This document shows positions 42,397-49,726 of a DNA stretch of 64,000 nt, in pieces (within the stretch, counting starts at the first letter, position 1; each line of letters begins with the position of its first letter). A program made the translations under genes and the position numbers. The notes under the pieces are model-generated. The model saw only the letters and a program-made list of their open reading frames with translations, did no database searches and was not told where the DNA came from. Location: the NCBI RefSeq assembly GCF_009766005.1, contig NZ_LMUK01000010.1:1-64000 (forward strand), in the 5' to 3' direction. This stretch comes from Bradyrhizobium sp. S69. GTDB taxonomy: Bacteria > Pseudomonadota > Alphaproteobacteria > Rhizobiales > Xanthobacteraceae.

Positions 42397-42485
42397 GAGA
42401 ACTCCGGGTCGGGTTATGAGGAAGAACGGTTGGTGTTGCGCGGGTCACCGCGAAACCGGTTCCCGGTTCGCGAACGAACGTGCGA

Positions 42486-42980
42486 TCAGGCGAGTTTGGC
42501 TTTCAGGCTGGCGGCGACCGATGGCGGCACGAACGCCGAGACATCGCCGCCCATGGCCGCGATTTGGCGTACCAGTGTGGCGGTGATCGGGCGAACGGCA
42601 ACCGAGGCCGGAACGAATACGGTATGTACCTCCGGCGCCATGGTCTCGTTCATGCCCGCGATTTGCATTTCGTAATCGAGATCGGTGCCATCGCGAAGGC
42701 CGCGAATCATCACGGTAGCGCCGATCTTTTGCGCCGCCGTGACAGTGAGATTGTCGTAGGTGGTGGCTTCGAAGGCACATCCGGCCTGGCCGGCGATCGG
42801 GGCGAAAACCGCCGCCACCATGGCGAGGCGCTCTTCGACCGAAAACAGCGGTTTTTTGCCGGGATGGACGCCAATGGCCACCACCAGCCGGTCGCACAGG
42901 CCGACGGCGTGGCGGACCACGTCGAGATGGCCATTGGTGACGGGGTCGAAGGAGCCTGGGTAGAGCGCGATACGGGGCAT
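42486..42980 (-). CDS. coaD: Pantetheine-phosphate adenylyltransferase
   Basis: Fourth step of coenzyme A synthesis. 164 residues with the nucleotidyltransferase start [19 protein letters not shown], the [12 protein letters not shown] block and the C-terminal phosphate-binding [24 protein letters not shown] 42980 matches the family; the open frame upstream is not protein-like. Confidence 0.95.
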   Translation of the reverse strand: MPRIALYPGSFDPVTNGHLDVVRHAVGLCDRLVVAIGVHPGKKPLFSVEERLAMVAAVFAPIAGQAGCAFEATTYDNLTVTAAQKIGATVMIRGLRDGTDLDYEMQIAGMNETMAPEVHTVFVPASVAVRPITATLVRQIAAMGGDVSAFVPPSVAASLKAKLA

Positions 42981-43028
42981 AAACCCCTCTACCCCGGCCC
43001 GGGCGGCCTCGCAAGGCGCGTTGGTTCC

Positions 43029-43239
43029 CGAAACCCGGGCCAAACGCCGGTTTTTTATTTCAGGCCGGTAAATGAACCACTTCGGGGGTCCGCGCGTCTT
43101 TCTGGGCAGGCCGCATGTTTCGTCCCTGACGGGGCGACGAAACAAAACTCGGGTGGGACGAAACCATTTTCGCCGCCAGCGAAGACATCCCGAAACGGCC
43201 GGTGGGTATCACAGCGTTAACGAAACGACGGGCCGAAAC
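43029..43239. promoter_or_regulatory. Cluster of CGAAAC motifs between coaD and a secreted protein
   Basis: CGAAAC occurs at 43029, 43138, 43159, 43191, 43221 and 43234, with an inverted GTTTCG at 43117. The pair at 43117-43143 forms a perfect GTTTCGTC/GACGAAAC palindrome. Several intervals (21, 21, 32, 30 bases) are near multiples of a helical turn. It could be a multi-site operator for coaD or for the gene at 43261. Confidence 0.4.
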
Positions 43240-43260
43240 GGCCCATGACAGGGGACCGTC

Positions 43261-43521
43261 ATGATCAAAGCTCTTTCCGCTATCACGATTGCTGCCTTTA
43301 TCGCCGCCGCCCTTACCGTTCTTCCGGGATTTGCGCCCACGGTCGAAGCGAGCGTGCCGCAGGCCCTCGCCAAGGCCGACCGGCTCGACATTCGCCCGGT
43401 TGGCCGCGACTGCTCCCAGCAAGCCTGGCCCAATTTCGAGGCGTCCTGCCTGCGCACGGCCGGCACCAAGGTTTCGGTGGTTCGGGAAGCCCGCCTGGTG
43501 ACCGCCAACCGCATGCCGTAA
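43261..43521 (+). CDS. Small secreted protein (86 aa)
   Basis: Signal peptide IKALSAITIAAFIAAALTVL to PTVEAS. The mature part has two cysteines, RDCSQQAWPNFEASCLR, separated by about 14 residues, then a basic tail. The CSxQxWPxxxxxC pattern recurs in small rhizobial secreted proteins, from memory. Function unknown. Confidence 0.7.
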   Translation: MIKALSAITIAAFIAAALTVLPGFAPTVEASVPQALAKADRLDIRPVGRDCSQQAWPNFEASCLRTAGTKVSVVREARLVTANRMP

Positions 43522-43714
43522 GGCGTGCTGTTTGGGTCGCAAAGGCTATCCCATCGTGATTTACGCCAAGGCAAACTTGGGCGCAATCTTGGGCGCAATC
43601 TTGGACTTGGCAACTTTAGAATTGGCAATTTTAGAACTGGCGACGCAGACTGACCTCTGACCGTGCAGCCGCCGCGATCTCGCCGGCAGCCGCGCTCGAT
43701 CTGGGGAGCAGCCC

Positions 43715-45622
43715 GTGACCGCCACGCCCGTCGCAAACCACACCACATTCAGCGCGTTACCCATGACCGCCACGATCGGCGCACTCGGCGTCGTCTATGG
43801 CGATATCGGCACCAGTCCGCTTTATGCGCTCAAGGAAGCGGTCAAGGCCGCCGCCCATGGCGGGGCGCTGACGCCGGAGGCCATCCTCGGGGTGGCGTCG
43901 CTGATCCTCTGGGCGCTGATCCTGATCATTTCGATCAAATACGCAGCTCTGATCATGCGCGCCGACAACCGCGGCGAAGGCGGCATCGTCGCATTGCTGG
44001 CGCTGCTTTCGGCGCGCAATGCCCAGCCCGGGACCTGGCGCGCGCAATTGCTGATCGTCGGCCTGATCGGCGCCGCGCTGCTCTATGGCGACGGCGCCAT
44101 CACGCCGGCGATCTCGGTGCTGAGCGCGATCGAAGGCCTCAAGGTCGACGCGCCGGCGCTAACCCCCCTTGTGGTGCCGCTGACCATCGTCATCCTGATC
44201 GGCTTGTTTATGATGCAGAAGCAAGGCACCGGCTTCATCGGAAAAATCTTCGGACCGGTCATGCTCGGCTGGTTCGCCATTCTCGCGGCGCTCGGCATTC
44301 ACGGCATCGTCAAGGCGCCGGCGGTGCTTGCCGCGTTGAGCCCGCTTTATGCGTTCGACTTCCTGATCCACCAGGATTTTCGCGTCAGCTTTGCCATTTT
44401 AGGCGCGGCCTTTCTCGCGGTCACCGGCGGCGAGGCGATGTACGCCGACATGGGGCATTTCGGCCGCAATCCGATCCGGCTGGCATGGTTCGCGATCGCC
44501 CTGCCCGCTTTGGTGCTGAATTATTTCGGGCAAGCGGGATTGCTGATCACGGATATGACCGCGATCGATAACCCGTTCTATCAGCTCGCGCCGGACTGGG
44601 CGCAATATCCGCTGATTGCGATGGCCACGCTTGCCACCGTGATTGCCTCGCAGGCCATTATTTCAGGCGTGTTTTCGCTGACCCAGCAGTCGATCCAGCT
44701 CGGCTTCCTGCCGCGGATGCGCATTACCCACACCACCAGCGACTCCATCGGGCAGATTTATGTGCCGCTGGTGAACTGGCTATTGGCGGCAGCGACACTT
44801 GGCGCGGTGCTCGGCTTCGGCACATCGGATGCGCTGGCCGGCGCCTACGGCATCGCGGTGTCGCTGTTGATGGCGATCACGACCTTGCTGGCCGCTTTGG
44901 TGGCGATCCAATGGGGCTATTCGCCCGTTATCGTCATCGCCGTGAACGGGTTTTTCCTGGTCATCGATTGCATTTTCTTTGCCGCGAACTCGACCAAGCT
45001 GTTCGAGGGCGGCTGGTTTCCGCTGCTGCTCGCCGGCGCGGTGGCGTTTTTGATGCTGACCTGGCGCAGCGGTGTCAAACTGGTCGAAGGCGCCCGCGGT
45101 AAATTACGCCAGCCCGAAGAGGATCTGATCGAGACCGCGGTCGACAAATGCCACGCCCGGCTGTCCGGCACCGCGGTGTTCCTGGCCTCGGCCCCGAACG
45201 GCGTGCCGCTGGCGCTGACGCAGTTCGTCAAGCATAACCACTGCCTGCACCAGCGCGTGGTGCTGGTCACCGTCCTGATCGCGGAAGCCCCGCGCATCCC
45301 GGAAGCGGATCGCGCCGAGGTGATCGAGGTGATCCCGGGCATTACCCGAGTCATCCTGCATTACGGTTTCATGCAATATCCGACGATCTATCAGGGCCTG
45401 GTTCTGGCCTGCCAGCAGGGCAAGCTGTCCGGCATCGATCTGACCGACATCACCTATTACATCGGCCGCGAGACCATCATCCCGAGCGAGGACATTCCGG
45501 GCATGTGGCTATGGCGCGAAAACGTCTTCGCCTTCCTGCAACGCAACGCCGAACGCTCCGCCGCGTTCTTCGGCGTGCCGACCAAGCAGGTGGTGGAGTT
45601 CGGCACGGAGATCGAGATTTAG
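43715..45622 (+). CDS. kup: Low-affinity potassium uptake protein (KUP/HAK/KT)
   Basis: 635 residues. Signature GVVYGDIGTSPLYALKE near residue 25, RADNRGEGGIVALLALLS, about 12 membrane helices (GALLYGDGAITPAISVLSAIEG site split at AITPAIS) and a soluble C-terminal domain containing RVVLVTV and YGFMQYPTI. K+/H+ symport into the cytoplasm. GTG 43715 has GGGGAG upstream and gives the standard length. Confidence 0.95.
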   Translation: MTATPVANHTTFSALPMTATIGALGVVYGDIGTSPLYALKEAVKAAAHGGALTPEAILGVASLILWALILIISIKYAALIMRADNRGEGGIVALLALLSARNAQPGTWRAQLLIVGLIGAALLYGDGAITPAISVLSAIEGLKVDAPALTPLVVPLTIVILIGLFMMQKQGTGFIGKIFGPVMLGWFAILAALGIHGIVKAPAVLAALSPLYAFDFLIHQDFRVSFAILGAAFLAVTGGEAMYADMGHFGRNPIRLAWFAIALPALVLNYFGQAGLLITDMTAIDNPFYQLAPDWAQYPLIAMATLATVIASQAIISGVFSLTQQSIQLGFLPRMRITHTTSDSIGQIYVPLVNWLLAAATLGAVLGFGTSDALAGAYGIAVSLLMAITTLLAALVAIQWGYSPVIVIAVNGFFLVIDCIFFAANSTKLFEGGWFPLLLAGAVAFLMLTWRSGVKLVEGARGKLRQPEEDLIETAVDKCHARLSGTAVFLASAPNGVPLALTQFVKHNHCLHQRVVLVTVLIAEAPRIPEADRAEVIEVIPGITRVILHYGFMQYPTIYQGLVLACQQGKLSGIDLTDITYYIGRETIIPSEDIPGMWLWRENVFAFLQRNAERSAAFFGVPTKQVVEFGTEIEI

Positions 45623-45669
45623 GGCGGATCAGGCGTCCCAACCGACGAGCCTCATCCCGTGAAGCAATC

Positions 45670-45788
45670 GACGCCGTCATCCTGAGGTGCGCGCCATTTT
45701 CGGCGCGCCTCGAAGGATGGTGTTCAGCGCAGTGCGTGCGGCCATCCTTCGAGACGCGGCGAAGACGCCGCTCCTCAGGATGACGTCT
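45670..45788. repeat. Dispersed composite palindrome, family 1 copy c (B arm - centre - A arm)
   Basis: Left arm GTCATCCTGAGGTGCGCGCC (B), centre TGTTCAGCGCAGTGCGTGCG, right arm inverted type A. Its full sequence is close to the reverse complement of copy a (14532). Confidence 0.85.
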
Positions 45789-45987
45789 GGGATATCTTGA
45801 CGGAGGAGCGCTGCGGCAGCAGCGCGTCATCCGGCATGCGCGCCAGCACGAACCCGGAGGCTCAGCCTGAGCATGTCTGGACTCCACGATGCGTTCCTCA
45901 GGCAGCGCGACTTTTTTATTTCGCTTACCAAATGGCGGGAACGATTCGAGTTGGCAAGATTTGTGAGTCCAGCACGGAGTTGCTGAG

Positions 45988-46104
45988 ATGAACACCATTC
46001 TTGGAATGACTGTCGCCGTGATGCTTATGGCCGGCGGCGTTTGGGCAAACGTCAGTGATGCCGGGGTGCTTTCCCACACCCGGGGGGCCTGGGTATCGCG
46101 ATAA
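45988..46104 (+). CDS. Possible small secreted peptide (38 aa)
   Basis: NTILGMTVAVMLMAGGVWA resembles a signal peptide, followed by only 18 residues ending GAWVSR. GGAG lies about 8 bases before ATG 45988. It may be a real short protein or the 5' remnant of a longer one; the rest of the gap 45789-45987 shows nothing. Confidence 0.3.
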   Translation: MNTILGMTVAVMLMAGGVWANVSDAGVLSHTRGAWVSR

Positions 46105-46146
46105 AACGGAAAGAACGGCTCCCCGGATGGCCATGCTCGCCCTTCT

Positions 46147-46911
46147 TCATCGCATGATGAAGCCGCCGTCCACCGAGATGGACTGACCGGTGACGTAGCT
46201 CGCAGCTTCACTGCAAAGCCACAGAACGGCATTCGCAATCTCCCCGGGGCGGCCGACGCGGCCGAGGGGAATACTCTTTTCCATGGCCTTGAGCGCATCG
46301 CCTTGACCGGCCGCAACCATCTGATCGGACATCGGCGTCTCAATGAGCCCAGGGCAAACGGCATTGATACGGATGCCGCGTGCGGCATATTCGAGAGCCG
46401 CACTCTTGGTGAACCCCAGCACGCCGTGCTTGGCGGCGTGGTAAATTCCGCGCTCGGCACCTCCGACAAGGCCGCCGAGCGACGAACAATTGACGATCTC
46501 GCCACTTCCTTGTTTGCGCATCTGCTGCAACTCGAATTTCATGCAGCTCCATTGGCCGCGCAGATTGATCCCCATGACGCGGTCGTAATCCTCACGTGTG
46601 GTATCGGCAGTCTCTGCGAGGACGTTTTGAACGCCCGCATTGTTATAGGCGGCATCGAGTTGGCCAAAGGCTTCGACGGTCCGCGCGACCATGGCTTCGA
46701 CCTGCGCGTCATCAGCGACATCGCAGCGGATGGCGATGGCTTTGTAGCCTTGGGCGGTCAGTTCGTCGGCCGCGGTACGCACGGCGCTCTCGTTCCAATC
46801 GGCCAGCGCCACCGCCGCGCCGGATTCCGCGAAAGCCTTCGCCGTGGCCAAGCCTAGTCCAGACGCAGCGCCCGTCACCAGAGCGACCTTTCCCTCGAAT
46901 GAAATGTTCAT
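46147..46911 (-). CDS. SDR family oxidoreductase (FabG-like)
   Basis: 254 residues of classical SDR: TGAASGLG cofactor motif, NNAGV, catalytic Ser in NCSSLGG, YHAAK, and PGLIET. C-terminal GRVGRPGEIANAVLWLCS and ISVDGGF. ATG 46911 has AGGAGA upstream. It is the second gene of the cupin-SDR operon, separated by 52 bases. Substrate unknown; the LysR neighbour suggests a role in detoxifying or catabolising a small compound. Confidence 0.88.
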   Translation of the reverse strand: MNISFEGKVALVTGAASGLGLATAKAFAESGAAVALADWNESAVRTAADELTAQGYKAIAIRCDVADDAQVEAMVARTVEAFGQLDAAYNNAGVQNVLAETADTTREDYDRVMGINLRGQWSCMKFELQQMRKQGSGEIVNCSSLGGLVGGAERGIYHAAKHGVLGFTKSAALEYAARGIRINAVCPGLIETPMSDQMVAAGQGDALKAMEKSIPLGRVGRPGEIANAVLWLCSEAASYVTGQSISVDGGFIMR

Positions 46912-46963
46912 GGATATCTCTCCTGTTGATTTGTCTGCATCGGCGTGCACCCAGCGCACGAAC

Positions 46964-47359
46964 TCATTTGCGGTATTGCTCGTCGCTGACCTTTTCCATC
47001 CAGTCGACGTTGTTGCCGTCGAGCGATTCCGTAATGGCGATATGGGTCATCGCGGTCGTCGCGGTCGCGCCATGCCAGTGCTTCTCGCCGGGCGGAAACC
47101 AGATGACGTCGCCGGGACGGATTTCCTCGATCGGCCCACCCTCGCACTGCACCCAGCCAAGGCCGGAGGTGACGATGAGGGTTTGGCCGAGCGGGTGGGT
47201 GTGCCACATGGTGCGGGCACCGGCTTCGAAGGTTACTTGGCCACCGCTGATGCGTGTCGGGTCGCCCACCTGGAACAGCGGATCCACGCGGACCGTGCCA
47301 GTGAACCATGCCTCGGGGCCCTTGCCGGAAGGTCGCGAGCCGTTGCGTTTGATATCCAT
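46964..47359 (-). CDS. Cupin-domain protein
   Basis: 131 residues with one cupin barrel: the metal-binding set [17 protein letters not shown] and [15 protein letters not shown] supplies His/Gln/His ligands. The family travels with CMD and SDR proteins in LysR-controlled clusters. ATG 47359 has AAGGAG upstream. The frame stays open to 47584 and includes [22 protein letters not shown] at 47467, a possible signal peptide, so an exported longer form (about 167 residues) cannot be excluded. Confidence 0.8.
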   Translation of the reverse strand: MDIKRNGSRPSGKGPEAWFTGTVRVDPLFQVGDPTRISGGQVTFEAGARTMWHTHPLGQTLIVTSGLGWVQCEGGPIEEIRPGDVIWFPPGEKHWHGATATTAMTHIAITESLDGNNVDWMEKVSDEQYRK

Positions 47360-47605
47360 TGTTCCACTCCTTCTCATCGTTAAGTCATTCACTCCCCGAA
47401 CTCCTGCAAAGACCGCGGATGCCAGCACCACCGATCCCGCCGCGGCCAAGAGCACGCTCCTCCGCATCACCACGCGCCGCGCCTGCGTCGTATCGCTTCC
47501 GCAACGCCGGAGCGGATGTCCGATCGATCCATCTGCCGAACTCCGTTTGCTTCGTGGGGTTTTGGAGCCAATAACTGGGCTCAATTTAGCGCGCGCAGCT
47601 ATATA

Positions 47606-47638
47606 GATTAGCCGCTATAATCGGCATGGACTTATAAA
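47606..47638. promoter_or_regulatory. LysR operator candidate, copy 1 (upstream of the cupin-SDR operon and LysR)
   Basis: GATTAGCCG (47606-47614) and GACTTATAAA (47629-47638), 23 bases between starts. An identical arrangement occurs at 49565. CTATATAG and TATAG/CTATA repeats overlap it. Confidence 0.65.
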
Positions 47639-47650
47639 GAGGCTCGATAA

Positions 47651-48544
47651 ATGCAGCGCGGAAATCTCGACGACCTCTCGGCCTTCCTGATCGTCGCCCG
47701 CGAGGGCAGCTTTACGAAAGCGGCTGCGAAACTCGGCGTTTCGCAGTCCGCGCTCAGCTACACCATCAAGGAGCTTGAGGCGCGTCTCAAGCTGCGCCTG
47801 CTGACGCGCACGACGCGAAGTGTGTCGCCGACGGTTGCGGGCGAGCGCCTGTTGCGTCATGTGGGTCCGCGGCTCGGGGAGATCGAGGAGGAACTCGCCG
47901 CTTTAAGCGAGCTTCGGGAAAAACCCTCCGGCACCATCCGCATCACGGCGACCGAATACGCCACCAACGCCGTTCTCCTGCCGAAACTTACCAAGCTCCT
48001 GCACGAATATCCGGATATCAAGATCGAGATCATCAGCGACTACGGCCTGGCTGATATCGTGGCGCAGCGTTTCGATGCCGGCGTACGGGACGGCGAACAG
48101 GTGGCCAAGGACATGATTGCGGTGCGCATCGGACCCGACTCGCGCATGGCTGTGGTTGGCGCTCCCTCCTACTTCCGGAGCCGGTCGGAACCGACGAAGC
48201 CGCCGGACCTGGTGGAGCACAACTGCATCAATCTTCGTCTTCCCACCCATGGCGGGTTATACGCCTGGGAGTTCGAAAAGGGCTCGCGCGAACTCAAGGT
48301 GCGCGTTGAAGGTCAACTGATCTTCAACACCACCACGCAAATGCTCCACGCGGCGCTGGGAGGTCTGGGCCTGACCTATCTGCCGGAAGGCCTGGTGCAA
48401 CCGCACCTCAGCAAGGGCCGCCTCAAACGGGTGCTCGAGGATTGGTGCCCTCGATATCCGGGCTACCACCTCTACTACCCAAGCCGGCGCCAGCCCTCCG
48501 CCGCCTTTGCGCTGCTTGTCGAAGCGCTACGCCACCGCAATTGA
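47651..48544 (+). CDS. LysR family transcriptional regulator
   Basis: 297 residues. Winged HTH at the N-terminus (DDLSAFLIVAREGSFTKAAAKLGVSQSALSY, key SFTKAAAKLGVSQSALS) and a type 2 periplasmic-binding-like effector domain (GTIRITATEYATNAVLLPKL, FDAGVRDGE). It is divergent from the cupin-SDR operon and next to the double-CMD gene; the shared motif at 47606 and 49565 suggests it controls all of them. Confidence 0.92.
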   Translation: MQRGNLDDLSAFLIVAREGSFTKAAAKLGVSQSALSYTIKELEARLKLRLLTRTTRSVSPTVAGERLLRHVGPRLGEIEEELAALSELREKPSGTIRITATEYATNAVLLPKLTKLLHEYPDIKIEIISDYGLADIVAQRFDAGVRDGEQVAKDMIAVRIGPDSRMAVVGAPSYFRSRSEPTKPPDLVEHNCINLRLPTHGGLYAWEFEKGSRELKVRVEGQLIFNTTTQMLHAALGGLGLTYLPEGLVQPHLSKGRLKRVLEDWCPRYPGYHLYYPSRRQPSAAFALLVEALRHRN

Positions 48545-48623
48545 GATACCGCGCAGCCGATCCGCAGACCCAAAACACGGCGCTTGCAATCTGCTCGGGG
48601 CGGCCAAGCCGGCCGCATGAGTT
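48543..48623 (-). pseudogene. SDR C-terminal remnant
   Basis: The minus strand reads GRLGRPEQIASAVFWVC GSAARYL, close to the C-terminal region of the intact SDR at 46147 (GRVGRPGEIANAVLWLC SEAASYV). No catalytic core precedes it, so it is a relic of a former SDR gene in this cluster. Confidence 0.6.
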
Positions 48624-48656
48624 TTCTCGTTCGATCTGCACGCGTTGAACCCGGAT

Positions 48657-49445
48657 TTAACGGGGGCGCTTTGCGAAGACATCCTTCGCGACGGGCATCG
48701 CCGAAAAGACGTTTGGCCAGCCGACATAGAAGGCCAGTTGCGTGATGGCCTCCGAGGCCTCGGTCTGGGTCAGGCCATTATCCATCGCCCTGTTGAGGTG
48801 CGGCGTAAGCTGCGCTGTTTGCCCATTCGCGATCAACGCGCTGATGGTGACCAGACTCCGGTCCCTGGGCGCAAGGTCCGGGCGCAGCCACAAATCGCGG
48901 AACAGCACGTCGGTGGTGTACTGCACGACGCCGGGAAAGGCCGTACCAAACTGTTGCTGGACGAACGTGGCGCGCTGTGCCTCGGCGGCCTCGTCGATCG
49001 GCAGCAGCGTCACGGCAGCGGCCGGAAGCTGATCGGCACCAATGTGACGGGCCGCAAAGACCTCCTTGGCCACAGCGACCGCCGACATCGCATTGGCCCA
49101 GCCGGCGTAGAAGGCCAGGTGGGTGATGATCTCCGAAATCTCGCGCGGCTTCACACCGTTATCGAGCGCAAGATTGAAATGATATGGCATCTCGATCGTC
49201 TGATTGCGGGCGATCAGGGCTGCCAAGGTGATGATGCTGCGGTCGCGTGGCGCAAGGCCTGGGCGTTTCCAGACATCGCCAAGCAAACGGTTTTGCGTGT
49301 AGGCCTCCAGCGCCGGAGCGACCTTCCGAACATCTTCATACGTTAGCATCGGTTTTGATCCGATCATGGTGGTGGTTTCCGCTGCGCGGGCCGAGGGCAT
49401 CGCCATCAGCGAAAGCAATGCGATTGCCGCGGTCTGAAGTTTCAT
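48657..49445 (-). CDS. Exported double carboxymuconolactone decarboxylase-domain protein
   Basis: 262 residues. Signal peptide KLQTAAIALLSLMAMPSARA. Two CMD repeats: LAPRDRSIITLAALIARNQT ... HLAFYAGWANAMSAVAVAKE and LAPRDRSLVTISALIANGQT ... QLAFYVGWPNVFSAMPVAKD. The repeats are similar to each other, implying internal duplication. No CxxC, so not an AhpD peroxidase. ATG 49445 has AGGAGAG upstream. Likely under the neighbouring LysR. Confidence 0.88.
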   Translation of the reverse strand: MKLQTAAIALLSLMAMPSARAAETTTMIGSKPMLTYEDVRKVAPALEAYTQNRLLGDVWKRPGLAPRDRSIITLAALIARNQTIEMPYHFNLALDNGVKPREISEIITHLAFYAGWANAMSAVAVAKEVFAARHIGADQLPAAAVTLLPIDEAAEAQRATFVQQQFGTAFPGVVQYTTDVLFRDLWLRPDLAPRDRSLVTISALIANGQTAQLTPHLNRAMDNGLTQTEASEAITQLAFYVGWPNVFSAMPVAKDVFAKRPR

Positions 49446-49564
49446 GGACGGCTCTCCTGCCGCAAACCGCAATGGGACAGGACCAATCACGTGCGGTTTC
49501 ACCGAACGAAACGCCGGCACGGTCGCCTTTTACGAGACTTGATATAAACGACAGCTCGCCATGC

Positions 49565-49597
49565 GATTAGCCGGCTGAATTCGTATAGACTTATGAA
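49565..49597. promoter_or_regulatory. LysR operator candidate, copy 2 (upstream of double-CMD gene)
   Basis: GATTAGCCG (49565-49573) and GACTTATGAA (49588-49597), same orientation relative to the minus-strand gene and the same 23-base register as copy 1 at 47606. Confidence 0.65.
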
Positions 49598-49611
49598 ACT
49601 GGTTTCTGAAT

Positions 49612-49711
49612 GCGGCGTGAGGAGCGCGGCGAAAGCAGCGCGTCTCGAAGGGTGGCTGCAAGCTCCATGGTTCAAGACGCGCGGCGTTGCCGCGCTCCTC
49701 ACCATGACGGC
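49612..49711. repeat. Degenerate family 1 palindrome (two A-type arms)
   Basis: GTGAGGAGCGCGGCG and CGTCTCGAAGG on the left; inverted GCCGCGCTCCTCACC on the right. It is related to the copies at 14532, 27539, 45670 and 63747 but diverged, with A-like arms on both sides. Confidence 0.55.
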
Positions 49712-49726
49712 GGTGGCTAACTCGGC

